Below the pieces are notes generated by a model. That model saw only the letters and a program-made list of their open reading frames with translations. It made no database searches and was not told the DNA's origin. A DNA stretch of 64,000 bases from Streptomyces sp. CHD11 (GTDB lineage: Bacteria; Actinomycetota; Actinomycetes; Streptomycetales; Streptomycetaceae). The position numbers and the translations under genes were made by a program. This document shows positions 1 through 7,854 of this stretch, piece by piece (the stretch's first letter is position 1; the number at the start of each line of letters is the position of its first letter). The DNA is taken from the NCBI RefSeq assembly GCF_018638295.1, contig NZ_JABTTS010000002.1:186001-250000 (forward strand). The letters run 5' to 3'.

Positions 1-1427
1 TTGCCGCGCCGGGCGTACTTGGTCTCGATGGCGTCCAGCGCGGCCACGGACGAGGCGTCCCAGATGTGGGCGGCCGACAGGTCGATGACGACCTTGGCGG
101 GGTCGGTGCCGTAGGCGAACTGTCCGACCAGATCGTTGGAGGAGGCGAAGAACAGCTCGCCCGTGACCCGGTAGACGACCGTGCCGCCGTCGGGGTCGGT
201 GACGGCGGTGACCTCGGCGAGGTGCGCGACCCGCTTGGCGAAGACGACCATCGCGGTGACCGATCCGACGATCACACCGACCGCCAGGTTATGGGTGGCG
301 ACCACGCACACGATCGTGACCACCATGACGGTGATCTCCCCGGCCGGCATCCGGCGGAGCGTCCTCGGGGCGACGGAGTGCCAGTCGAACGTGGCGAACG
401 ACACCATGACCATCACCGCGACCAGCGCCGCCATCGGAATGTCGGAGACGACCGGCCCGAAGACGACGCACAGCACCATCAGGAACGCGCCCGCCAGGAA
501 CGTCGACAGCCGGGTACGGGCGCCGGACACCCGCACATTGATCATCGTCTGGCCGATCATCGCGCAGCCGCCCATACCGCCGAAGAAACCGGTGACGATA
601 TTGGCGACCCCCTGGCCGACGGACTCGCGGGTCTTGGAGGAGTGGGTGTCGGTGATCTCGTCGACCAGCTTGGCCGTCATCAGCGACTCCATCAGCCCGA
701 CCAGTGCCATGGCGAGCGCGTACGGCGCGACGGTGGTGAGCGTGTCGAACGTGAACGGCGCGTCCGGCAGCCCCGGAACGGGCAGCGAGGACGGCAGCTC
801 GCCCCTGTCGCCGACGGTCGGCACCGCGATCCCGGCCCCGACCGTGAGGACGGTGAGGACCACGATGGACACCAGTGGCGCCGGGACCACGGTGGTGACC
901 CGCGGGAAGAAGACCATCAGCGCCAGCCCGGCGGCGAGCAGCGGATAGACCGGCCATGGCACGTCCGTCAGCTCCGGCACCTGGGCCATGAAGATCAGGA
1001 CGGCCAGGGAGTTCACGAAGCCGACCATCACGCTGCGCGGCACGAAGCGCATCAGCCTGGCCACCCCGAGCGCGCCGAGGACGATCTGGAACACACCGGC
1101 GAGGATGACGGCCGCGACGAGGTAGCCGAAGCCGTGTTCACGGTTGAGCGGTGCGATGACCAGGGCGACGGCACCCGTCGCCGCGGAGATCATGGCCCGG
1201 CGGCCGCCGACGACCGCGATGGTCACGGCCATCGTGAACGAGGCGAACAGACCGACCGCCGGGTCGACCCCGGCGATGATCGAGAACGAGATCGCCTCGG
1301 GAATCAGCGCCAGCGCGACCACGAGGCCGGCCAGCACCTCGGTGCGCAGCACCTTCGGGTCGGAGAGCCAGGACGGGCGGCGGGAGCCGCGCAGCCAGGC
1401 GGACGGGGACAGAGCGGAGGTGGGCAA
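1..1427 (-). CDS. SulP-family inorganic anion transporter, 3' end cut by window edge
   Basis: Secondary active anion (sulfate/bicarbonate class) carrier of the cytoplasmic membrane. The reverse-strand frame reads as alternating hydrophobic helices with the SulP signature GGMGGCAMIGQTMINVRVSG around 515-600. It ends in a STAS domain (VVIDLSAAHIWDASS) at the left edge, so the C-terminus is missing. No ATG exists near the N-terminus. I place the start at a TTG (1427) giving LPTSALSPSAWLRGSRR; an internal GTG downstream or a longer frame upstream are alternatives. It is divergent from the MerR gene with a shared palindromic operator. Family sure, start unsure. Confidence 0.85.
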   Translation of the reverse strand, partial: MPTSALSPSAWLRGSRRPSWLSDPKVLRTEVLAGLVVALALIPEAISFSIIAGVDPAVGLFASFTMAVTIAVVGGRRAMISAATGAVALVIAPLNREHGFGYLVAAVILAGVFQIVLGALGVARLMRFVPRSVMVGFVNSLAVLIFMAQVPELTDVPWPVYPLLAAGLALMVFFPRVTTVVPAPLVSIVVLTVLTVGAGIAVPTVGDRGELPSSLPVPGLPDAPFTFDTLTTVAPYALAMALVGLMESLMTAKLVDEITDTHSSKTRESVGQGVANIVTGFFGGMGGCAMIGQTMINVRVSGARTRLSTFLAGAFLMVLCVVFGPVVSDIPMAALVAVMVMVSFATFDWHSVAPRTLRRMPAGEITVMVVTIVCVVATHNLAVGVIVGSVTAMVVFAKRVAHLAEVTAVTDPDGGTVVYRVTGELFFASSNDLVGQFAYGTDPAKVVIDLSAAHIWDASSVAALDAIETKYARRG

Positions 1428-1779
1428 GAGCGGGGAACCTGTCGTGCTCGGGCACGCCCGGCGTCGGAGCGGGCGTGCGAGAAACGATGCGGGGACGTGC
1501 GGAGGGGGGAACGTCGTGGGGCGTACGTGCGCGGGGACGATGCCGGGCGTGCGGCGAAGAGCGGGGCGGTCGGCGTCGAGGTCCGCGAGCGGTGCGGACC
1601 GGGCGGCGTCAGGGGGCGGCGGAGGACCCGCAGGCGGGGGCGGTGGGTGCCGTCGCGGAGCGAAGGGTCACGGCGGGCAGACGGCGCCGCCGGGCATCAC
1701 GGACACGCACACGCTCTTTCCTGTGGACAATGGTCTTCGCCGGGGGCTTCGTCGGCCCCGACACGGCTGACCCGGAAGA
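1428..1779. other. Non-coding stretch between sulP-like gene and operator
   Basis: About 350 bp upstream of the transporter. The transporter frame stays open through part of it but has no convincing start codon or ribosome-binding site. I see no other gene; it presumably holds the transporter's leader and promoter. Confidence 0.4.
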
Positions 1780-1803
1780 CTCTACCCTAACGTTAGAGTA
1801 GAG
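1780..1803. promoter_or_regulatory. MerR-type operator palindrome
   Basis: Left arm CTCTACCCTAAC (1780-1791) abuts right arm GTTAGAGTAGAG (1792-1803). The arms are reverse complements at 11 of 12 positions with no spacer. It lies 60 bp before the MerR-family start and on the promoter side of the divergent transporter, where MerR proteins usually bind. That the neighbouring MerR protein binds it is inference. Confidence 0.75.
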
Positions 1804-1863
1804 AACGGCGTCGGTCACCGGCGGCCATCCGGCGCGAGACCGAGGACAGAGGACGGCACCCGC

Positions 1864-2274
1864 GTGAGCAGCGCACACATGCAGATCGGCGAGGTCGCCG
1901 CACGGACCGAGCTGTCGCTGCGCACCATCCGGCATTACGAGGAGACCGGTCTCGTCATCCCGTCCGCCCGTTCCCAGGGCGGCTTCCGTCTCTACACGGA
2001 GACCGACGTCGCCCGGCTGAGGGTCATCCGCCGGATGAAGCCGCTCGGCTTCTCCCTCGAGGAGATGCGCTCCCTGCTCGACGCCACCGACCGCCTCGAC
2101 TCGGGGGACGGACTCTCCCCGGAAGTGCGGGAGTCCCTGCTGGAGCGCATCCGCGACTTCGAACGGGCGGCCCAGCAGAGGGTGGAGACCCTGCGCACCC
2201 AGCTCGCCCGCGCCGAGGAGTTCGCCGCGGACCTCGCCGGACGCCTCACCCCGGCGGCCGCGCCGACGCCCTGA
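1864..2274 (+). CDS. MerR-family transcriptional regulator
   Basis: Protein of 136 aa, the usual size for a compact MerR regulator. The N-terminal winged helix (MQIGEVAARTELSLRTIRHY, residues 6-25) is followed by the second helix-turn-helix (GGFRLYTETDVARLRVIRRM) and a long dimerisation coiled coil (residues about 85-125). There is no C-terminal Cys cluster, so a metal ligand is not indicated. GTG at 1864 is taken as start; ATG at 1879 is an equally good alternative. It probably controls itself and the divergent SulP gene through the 24-bp palindrome just upstream. Confidence 0.9.
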   Translation: MSSAHMQIGEVAARTELSLRTIRHYEETGLVIPSARSQGGFRLYTETDVARLRVIRRMKPLGFSLEEMRSLLDATDRLDSGDGLSPEVRESLLERIRDFERAAQQRVETLRTQLARAEEFAADLAGRLTPAAAPTP

Positions 2275-2337
2275 TCCACGGGCGGAATCCCGATCCTCGC
2301 GCGGCGGCCCGTACCCGGATGCGACGATGAGGGCGCC

Positions 2338-3024
2338 ATGACAGCAGGGTGGTGCGCTCGCACGGTACGGGCCGCGGTGTTCGCGGCCGTCTGCGTGCTG
2401 CTCGCCGGCGTGGGCCACGTCATGATGTCCAACAGTGACCTGCCCGCGTGGACACTGGCCGCCGGTGTGGCCGCCACGGGCGTCGCCGGCTGGTGTCTGG
2501 CCGGCCGGGAGCGGGGCCTTCCCGTGGTGGTGGCCGTCGCGGTCGCCGCCCAGACGGCACTCCACTCGGCGTTCTCCCTCGCGCAGCCGGCCGCGGGGGA
2601 CGCCACCGCCGCGGGCGCGCACACCATGGGGCCGGGGCACATGTCGTCGACGCCCCTGTCCGGGATGCGCATGGGGCACATGGAGGGGCACCCGGCCGCG
2701 GACTCCCTGAGCCACGCGGGGCACTCCATGACCGGCGGCGGCGCCGGCGACACGTCGTCGATCGGGATGCTCGCCGCCCACCTGCTCGCCGCGCTCCTGA
2801 CCGGACTCTGGCTGGCCCACGGAGAGCGGGCCGTCTTCCGTATCCTGCGGGCGGTGGCCGGATGGCTCGCGGCGCCCCTGCGGCTGCCGCTCGCTCCGTC
2901 CGCCGCCCCGGGCCACCCCCGCCCCCGCCCCCGCCGGCCTCGCTCGGACCGTGCGCCCGGCGGGGGTCTTCCCGTCCACACGATCACCTCTCGGGGCCCG
3001 CCCCCGGGGACCGCTGCCGTCTGA
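2338..3024 (+). CDS. Met/His-rich integral membrane protein, possible copper handling
   Basis: Protein of 228 aa not assigned to a named family. Three hydrophobic segments lie near residues 10-32, 40-57 and 60-78, and a fourth near 143-160. Between the third and fourth is a loop rich in Met and His (HTMGPGHM, MRMGHMEGH, HAGHSM), a pattern typical of extracytoplasmic Cu(I)/Cu(II) binding. The tail is Pro/Arg-rich. It starts with ATG, 60 bp after the MerR gene, and precedes a SigC-like sigma gene. A copper role is inference from composition and from the CsoR-type operator 1.6 kb downstream. Confidence 0.6.
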   Translation: MTAGWCARTVRAAVFAAVCVLLAGVGHVMMSNSDLPAWTLAAGVAATGVAGWCLAGRERGLPVVVAVAVAAQTALHSAFSLAQPAAGDATAAGAHTMGPGHMSSTPLSGMRMGHMEGHPAADSLSHAGHSMTGGGAGDTSSIGMLAAHLLAALLTGLWLAHGERAVFRILRAVAGWLAAPLRLPLAPSAAPGHPRPRPRRPRSDRAPGGGLPVHTITSRGPPPGTAAV

Positions 3025-3310
3025 CGGCAGCCGATGTCCCGAGGCCGCCCCTGCGGCCCCGGGCTCCGGCCGTACGTGCGCACCGGCGCACCGCAGCAGC
3101 TCGGCCGCGTCGCCGTGCGGGGACGTATGCGCAGGTACTGCTTAGGTACATGCACTCCCTGCACGTATGCGCGTACGTGTGCGCGTACGCGCGCATGCCT
3201 GTCGCCGCCTGCCGCGCCCGTGTGCCGTAGGGCCGCCACCCCACCTCACCGGACCGCCCACGCCCCCGCGCGTGCCCCGGTCCGGATCACGGATCCGAGA
3301 AGGACACCAG

Positions 3311-3910
3311 GTGATCCCCTCCGCCCTGCCCCGTACCCGCGGCGAGACCGGACCCGATCCCTCCGCCGACGAGCCGATAACCGCCTGGGCGCTGGCCGCC
3401 CGGAGCGGTGACGCGGACGCCGGCGAGCGGTTCGTCCGCGCCCTGCACCGCGACGTCCTGCGCTACGTCACCCACCTGTGCGGCGATCCCCAGGCCGTGG
3501 ACGACCTCGCCCAGGACACCTTCCTGCGCGCGCTCGCCGGTCTCCACCGGTTCGAGGGCCGTTCGTCGGCCCGGATCTGGTTGCTGGCCATCGCCCGCCG
3601 CGCGGTCGTCGACAGCTACCGCCACGACGCCGCCCGGCCCCGGCTGTCCGACGCCCCCGACTGGCAGTCCACCGTCGAACGGTCCCAGCCGCGCGGCCTG
3701 CCCGGCTTCGACGACGGCGTCGTCCTGCTGGATCTGCTGGCCACGTTGCCCGACGAGCGCCGCAAGGCGTTCGTCCTCACCCAACTGCTCGGCCTGCCCT
3801 ACGCGGAGGCAGCGGAACTCACCGGCTGCCCCGTCGGCACGGTCCGCTCCCGCGTGGCCCGCGCCCGTGCGGCCCTGCTGGCCCTGGTGGACGACACGGA
3901 ACCCGCCTGA
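3311..3910 (+). CDS. ECF RNA polymerase sigma factor, SigC-like
   Basis: Protein of 199 aa with sigma region 2 (VLRYVTHLCGDPQAVDDLAQ then DTFLRALAGLHRFEGRSSAR) and region 4 (LPDERRKAFVLTQLLGLPYA then CPVGTVRSRVARAR), close in wording to mycobacterial SigC as I remember it. GTG at 3311 follows an AAGGA motif about 7 nt upstream, while the longer open frame back to 3167 is low-complexity Arg/Pro and unlikely to be coding. No anti-sigma gene is adjacent. M. tuberculosis SigC has been tied to copper acquisition, which would fit the Met/His-rich protein upstream; that link is inference. Confidence 0.88.
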   Translation: MIPSALPRTRGETGPDPSADEPITAWALAARSGDADAGERFVRALHRDVLRYVTHLCGDPQAVDDLAQDTFLRALAGLHRFEGRSSARIWLLAIARRAVVDSYRHDAARPRLSDAPDWQSTVERSQPRGLPGFDDGVVLLDLLATLPDERRKAFVLTQLLGLPYAEAAELTGCPVGTVRSRVARARAALLALVDDTEPA

Positions 3911-4063
3911 CCGGCCGCGCCGTGGCCGCCGCGCCGGCGGCGAACGGCACACGGCAGGCGGGCGCGGGCCACCGGCCGACCCGGGGCGCCGCCGAGAACC
4001 GCGGCACGCCGACGCGGCCGGCCCCGCACGCAGCAGTGCGGTGCCGGCCCTTCGCGTTCCTCC

Positions 4064-4588
4064 TCAGTGGTAGGCGTGGACGACCGCGTGGCCCTTGCCC
4101 CGGCCGATCATCCACTTGTTGACCGGAGTGGTGATCAGGAACGCCACGGCGAAGCCGCCGAGCAGCGCGTACCAGAACAGTCCGTCGGACAGGTGCGCCT
4201 CCATCGCTCCCGGGGTCAGCGCGATGATCGCGTTGTCGACCAGTTCCATCACCGCGATGGAGACGGTGTCGGCGGCCAGCGCGACCCTGACCGCGGTCCT
4301 CAGGGACACTCCGGCGCGCACCACCGCGAAGAGGGTGAAGGAGTAGCCGAAGACGAAGGCGAGGGTGATGGCGAGGGCCATCGTCGGGACGTTGCCCCAC
4401 ATCAGGGAGGTGCCGATGACCATGCCGAGGATCTCGCCGACGGCGCACCCGGTCAGGCAGTGCAGTGTCGCCCTCACCGCCGTCGCCCAGGTCGCGCCGT
4501 GCGCCGGGCCTGCGTGGTCGTGTGCGGTACCGGACGGGTGGTGCGCGGTACCGGAGTGGCGGTGTGTGCCGTGGTTCATGCCTCTCAT
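4064..4588 (-). CDS. DUF4396 membrane protein with His-rich N-terminus
   Basis: Protein of 174 aa. The first 32 residues carry eight His (pattern MNHGTHRHSGTAHH, then AHDHAGPAH), followed by four hydrophobic helices of DUF4396 type (LTGCAVGEILGMVIGTSLMW onward) and a terminal VVHAYH. Start is ATG 4588, with ATG 4579 (MNHGTH) as the alternative. Upstream at 4642-4658 is a CsoR-type palindrome, so copper-responsive transcription is likely. The His-rich head would be a metal-binding extension. Function of the DUF is unknown to me. Confidence 0.82.
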   Translation of the reverse strand: MRGMNHGTHRHSGTAHHPSGTAHDHAGPAHGATWATAVRATLHCLTGCAVGEILGMVIGTSLMWGNVPTMALAITLAFVFGYSFTLFAVVRAGVSLRTAVRVALAADTVSIAVMELVDNAIIALTPGAMEAHLSDGLFWYALLGGFAVAFLITTPVNKWMIGRGKGHAVVHAYH

Positions 4589-4641
4589 CCCCGATCGACG
4601 TACCGACGAGTACCCGTATGGGTTCGGACACCACCAACTTG

Positions 4642-4658
4642 ATACCCCCCAGGGGTAT
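4642..4658. promoter_or_regulatory. CsoR-type copper operator
   Basis: ATACCCC-CCA-GGGGTAT is a perfect 7-bp inverted repeat with a 3-bp centre, the G4/C4 core known for Streptomyces and mycobacterial CsoR/RicR operators. It lies 54 bp before the DUF4396 start on the minus strand and 177 bp before the hemerythrin gene on the plus strand. It could control either or both. No csoR gene is in the window, so the regulator would act in trans. Confidence 0.75.
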
Positions 4659-4834
4659 TCCCGTTCGCCCGTGCGGAGGGGAAGGACGCTCGCCTCCCCG
4701 CCTGGACGGCTCGTGACGGCACGCCCGACCTCGCCGCCGGAAAAGCAGCGGACCCCGGGGGTGCCGTGACGCGGTGGATGGGGACCCGGACCCCGCAGCC
4801 GATGCGCTGAACCACCCGCTGGAGAGGAGCGGCC

Positions 4835-5554
4835 GTGACCGTCTCGATCACCGTCCAGGAACCCGCACAGCTCGGCGGCAGCGCCAGCATCCTGATGCGC
4901 CAGCGCCGGGACCACGCACGACTCGACGCCCTGATGAACCGCTGGCAGGCCGGTGGAGTCACGGACGACGAGCTGGACGCGCTGTGGCAGGACATCGTCC
5001 AGCTGGTGTTCAGCCACGCCTTCGCGGAGGAGACGGTCCTGTGGCCCGTCCTGCGCCGTACGGAGGCCGACGGCGAGGAACTCACCGGCAGGGTCGAGGC
5101 CGAGCACCAGGCGATCAACGACCTGATCGCACAGGTCGGGAAATCACCCGACGACCCCCGGCGCACCGAGTGGATCCAGCAGGCGTTCGCGCTCATCCGC
5201 GAGGACATCCGCGACGAGGAGGACGAACTGCTGCCCCGGCTGAGGGAGAGGTTCGGCGACCGGCGGTTGCGTCGCATCGGCGCCGCCTGGGAGGCCGTAC
5301 GGGCGACCGCCCCGACCCGCCCGCATCCCGGCGTCCCCCGGCGCCCGCCGGGAAACGCCCTGCGAGGGGTGCCGCTGAGCGTCTTCGACCGGCTGCGCGA
5401 CCTCGCGCCGGGCAGCGGTCCCGCCGCCCGGCGCGCGGCGCTGGTCGTCTGCGGCGCCGCGGGGGTCGCGGGCGCCGCCGCCCTGATGATCCGCGCGGCT
5501 CGCCGTCCGGAGCACGCGCGGGGCCGGCACCCGCGCAGGCCGACCTGCGCGTGA
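4835..5554 (+). CDS. Hemerythrin-domain protein with C-terminal membrane anchor
   Basis: Protein of 239 aa. The HHE domain occupies about residues 20-150, with metal-ligand style helices (RDHARLDALM, FSHAFAEETVLWPVL, EAEHQAINDLIAQV, and IREDIRDEEDELLPRL). A conserved-looking APTRPHPGVP linker follows, then one hydrophobic segment (AALVVCGAAGVAGAAALMIR) near residue 210 and a basic tail, suggesting a membrane-tethered oxygen, NO or iron-binding protein. The same APTRPHPGV linker occurs in the hemerythrin at 7255-7845. GTG start. Confidence 0.85.
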   Translation: MTVSITVQEPAQLGGSASILMRQRRDHARLDALMNRWQAGGVTDDELDALWQDIVQLVFSHAFAEETVLWPVLRRTEADGEELTGRVEAEHQAINDLIAQVGKSPDDPRRTEWIQQAFALIREDIRDEEDELLPRLRERFGDRRLRRIGAAWEAVRATAPTRPHPGVPRRPPGNALRGVPLSVFDRLRDLAPGSGPAARRAALVVCGAAGVAGAAALMIRAARRPEHARGRHPRRPTCA

Positions 5555-5578
5555 CCCACGCCTGCGCGGGGCAGTGAC

Positions 5579-5623
5579 CGCCCCCACCTGACCACGCCGC
5601 CGCGGCGTGATCAGGTGGGGGCG
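5579..5623. terminator. Bidirectional terminator hairpin
   Basis: A near-perfect 45-bp palindrome: a 22-bp arm starting CGCCCCCACCTGA (5579) and its complement ending TCAGGTGGGGGCG (5623) match at 21 of 22 positions around one central base. It sits between the convergent hemerythrin and DUF1360 genes, where a shared terminator is expected. Confidence 0.85.
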
Positions 5624-5633
5624 GGAGGAAGGG

Positions 5634-6185
5634 TCACTCGCCGGTCGCCCGGTCCACCAGCGCGCCGTACGTCAGCTGCAGGGTGTCCGCGGCGGCCAGC
5701 GCGGTGAGCGCCCCCATGGCGGTGCGGGTGGCACGCGGCCAGAGCAGCTGTCCGGCGGTGAGGGTCGAGGCCACCCAGACGCTCATGCAGAACGGGCACG
5801 TCACCAGCTCACCGACGGTGTCCTTGGCGCCCCCGGAGCGTGCCTCCTCATGCAGCTCGGCCGGCCCCTGCGGGCCCTGGAACGTGGTGAAGGGGGCCCG
5901 CAGCGGGCTGGTCACCGACGCCTTGCTCAGCAGCCGGCTCAGCCGGAACGTCGCCACCGCGGTCAGTGCCACGTCCCACGGCTCGGGCCGGTCCGGCAGG
6001 GGACGGCCGCGCGACGCGACCACCGTCGCCCACCCCGCCGTGTACACGCCGAAAGCGGCCATGGCGGCCAGATATCCGCGCAACGGGCGGTCCTCGTCCG
6101 CCGCGTAGGTGCGCTCGGTGTGTCCCCACCGCCGCCTCAGAGGTTCCGCGAGCCGCGCGAAACGGCCCTCAGCTGCTGCGCCCAT
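5634..6185 (-). CDS. DUF1360 membrane protein
   Basis: Protein of 183 aa with two to three hydrophobic stretches (LRGYLAAMAAFGVYTAGWAT; WDVALTAVATFRLSRLLSKA; WVASTLTAGQLLW). It carries the DUF1360 signature around LVTCPFCMSVWVAS, whose CxxC pair is typical of this sporulation-linked family. It starts with ATG 6185 inside the end of the Rieske gene (17-bp overlap), so the two are probably co-translated. Biochemical role unknown. Confidence 0.85.
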   Translation of the reverse strand: MGAAAEGRFARLAEPLRRRWGHTERTYAADEDRPLRGYLAAMAAFGVYTAGWATVVASRGRPLPDRPEPWDVALTAVATFRLSRLLSKASVTSPLRAPFTTFQGPQGPAELHEEARSGGAKDTVGELVTCPFCMSVWVASTLTAGQLLWPRATRTAMGALTALAAADTLQLTYGALVDRATGE

Positions 6186-7134
6186 GGCCCTCTTCCTCTT
6201 CCGCCCGTGCCCCGCCGGTTTCCCGCTCGTCCGGTCCCTCCACGCCGTCCTCACGCCGCAGCCTGATCTCCACGTGCCCGCCGACGACGCGGGTGTCGAA
6301 GGCGGGCTGGGGCGCGGTGGCGGGCCCGCGGACGTTCCAGCCGTCCGAGAGCCGGAACACGCTGCCGTGCCAGGGGCACCGGACACACCCGTCGTCGACC
6401 GTGCCCTCCGACAGCGGACCCGCCAGATGGCTGCACCGTTCGGCCAGTGCGTGGAAGGTCCCGCCGGTCTCGCGCACCACCAGTACCGGCACGTCGTCCA
6501 CGGCGCGCCGCACGGGCCGGCCGGCGGGGAACTCGTCCACCGCGCCGATCCTGTGCCAGCCTTCGCCGACGACGTGCGGTACCTCCTCGGCGTGGTTGGC
6601 GCCGGAAGCCTGGCGGTAGGCGAGGTGGCCGCCCAGCATGCCGCCCAGGCCGACCGCCGTCAGCCCGAGGAAACCGTACGCGCGGCCCGCTCCGGCCCGT
6701 CCGGTGAGGCGGCAGAGGAGCGAGGCGCCGTACAGTCCCACGGCCGCCGTGTTGGCCACGGCGTGCACCAGTCCCACCCGTGTCTGCTGCCGGCGCAGCT
6801 CGGCCCAGTCCACCGCGCCCGCCAGCGCGGCGGGACCGGCCGCCGCCAGACCGACGCCCACCAGGAGGCCGGCCTCCCGGCTGCGGCCGGGGCGCAGGTC
6901 GAGTACGGCGGCGGACATCCAGCTGCCGATCGGCACCTGCACCATCAGGGGGTGCACGGGATGGCCGAGCCACCGGCCGTGCAGGGCGTCCCGTGCGCGG
7001 CCGAGCGGGAGGGACCGGACCCTCCGGGTCAGCACGTCGATCGCCGCGTCCGCCCTGGGATCCCGCTCCAGGGCGTCCAGCAGCCACAGCGTCCGGTTCT
7101 GGCCCGCACGGCGGCGACCTGGCTTGTTGCTCAT
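6169..7134 (-). CDS. DUF2231-Rieske [2Fe-2S] fusion protein
   Basis: Protein of 321 aa. The N-terminal half (to about 185) is a DUF2231-type four-helix membrane domain (HPVHPLMVQVPIGSWMSAAV marks it). The C-terminal 110 residues are a Rieske domain with both ligand boxes: C-S-H in AERCSHLAGPL and C-P-W-H in CVRCPWHGSVF. It probably moves electrons at the membrane. The neighbours (DUF1360, hemerythrin, ferritin-like protein) form a minus-strand operon of metal-binding proteins. The Glu/Gly-rich tail overlaps the DUF1360 start. Confidence 0.92.
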   Translation of the reverse strand: MSNKPGRRRAGQNRTLWLLDALERDPRADAAIDVLTRRVRSLPLGRARDALHGRWLGHPVHPLMVQVPIGSWMSAAVLDLRPGRSREAGLLVGVGLAAAGPAALAGAVDWAELRRQQTRVGLVHAVANTAAVGLYGASLLCRLTGRAGAGRAYGFLGLTAVGLGGMLGGHLAYRQASGANHAEEVPHVVGEGWHRIGAVDEFPAGRPVRRAVDDVPVLVVRETGGTFHALAERCSHLAGPLSEGTVDDGCVRCPWHGSVFRLSDGWNVRGPATAPQPAFDTRVVGGHVEIRLRREDGVEGPDERETGGARAEEEEGHGRSS

Positions 7135-7202
7135 GGGCGGAGGGTCCCCCCGGAGGCAGGGGACAAACAGCCGGCCAGGAGGCCGGGCGGCCGGGCGGCT
7201 CC

Positions 7203-7243
7203 GTGTCCCGCCCCGGCCGGGCGAGTGTCCCGCCCCGGCCGGG
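7203..7243. repeat. Two-copy 19-bp direct repeat
   Basis: GTGTCCCGCCCCGGCCGGG occurs at 7203-7221 and again at 7225-7243, period 22, in the 120-bp gap between the hemerythrin and Rieske genes. Each copy contains the palindrome CCCGGCCGGG-like core. Function not evident. Confidence 0.8.
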
Positions 7244-7254
7244 AGGACGCGGAG

Positions 7255-7845
7255 TCAGCCCTTGCCCATGGCCTTGTGGACGGCGTCCTTGGTGCGGTCC
7301 ATCAGGGCGGCGACGGGACCGAGGGCCATGTTCTTCGCCCCGGACTCCACGCCCGGGTGGGGCCGGGTGGGTGCCATCGCCTCGGCGGCCTTGATGGCCT
7401 TGGCCATCGCGGCGAGGCCGGCGGCGTCGGTGCTGCGGCGGATGTGGGTGAACTCGTAACGTTCCTCGGCCCGCGCGTGCTCCTGGACGTCCTTGCGCAG
7501 CTTGAGCAGCTCGGGCATGAACGCCGGGTCGTCGGTGTCCATCCCGTCGAGCGCGGACAGGGTCTCCTTGGCCGCCTTCTCCTCGGTGAGACGGTCCTTC
7601 ACCACCTGGTCGCCGCCGGGGAAGCCCTTGCGGGCGAAGGGGTGGACGACCTCCTCCTCGGCGGTCTCGTGCACGGCCAGCAGGCGCACCAGGCGGCGGA
7701 ACGCGTCCCGGCGCTCCTCCCCCTCGGTCGCCTCGACCTCGTCGAAGAGATTGCGGATGTCGCCGTGCTGGCGCATCAGCAGGGCGACGACGTCGTCGTC
7801 CTTGGCGTGGTCGTCCCCGGCGTGCGGGGTGTGCAGCTCGGACAT
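7255..7845 (-). CDS. Hemerythrin-domain protein
   Basis: Soluble-looking protein of 196 aa. HHE helices are RQHGDIRNLFDEVE, AVHETAEEEVVHPFARKG, LTEEKAAKETLSALDGM and VQEHARAEERYEFTHI, giving a plausible set of His/Glu di-iron ligands. After residue 150 it shares the APTRPHPGVESG linker with the hemerythrin at 4835. The short C-terminal helix MDRTKDAVHKAMGKG is amphipathic. It lies 9 bp after the ferritin-like gene and is probably co-transcribed with it. Confidence 0.9.
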   Translation of the reverse strand: MSELHTPHAGDDHAKDDDVVALLMRQHGDIRNLFDEVEATEGEERRDAFRRLVRLLAVHETAEEEVVHPFARKGFPGGDQVVKDRLTEEKAAKETLSALDGMDTDDPAFMPELLKLRKDVQEHARAEERYEFTHIRRSTDAAGLAAMAKAIKAAEAMAPTRPHPGVESGAKNMALGPVAALMDRTKDAVHKAMGKG

Positions 7846-7854
7846 CCCGGCCTC

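Noticed and set aside
66..1790. Long plus-strand open frame (574 aa) opposite the SulP gene
   Set aside because: Its product is His/Asp/Arg-rich low-complexity sequence, the usual antisense shadow of a high-GC gene; the minus frame has clear SulP and STAS motifs.
3167..3310. N-terminal extension of the sigma factor
   Set aside because: Arg/Pro-rich without sigma similarity; GTG 3311 has a ribosome-binding site and gives the normal length.
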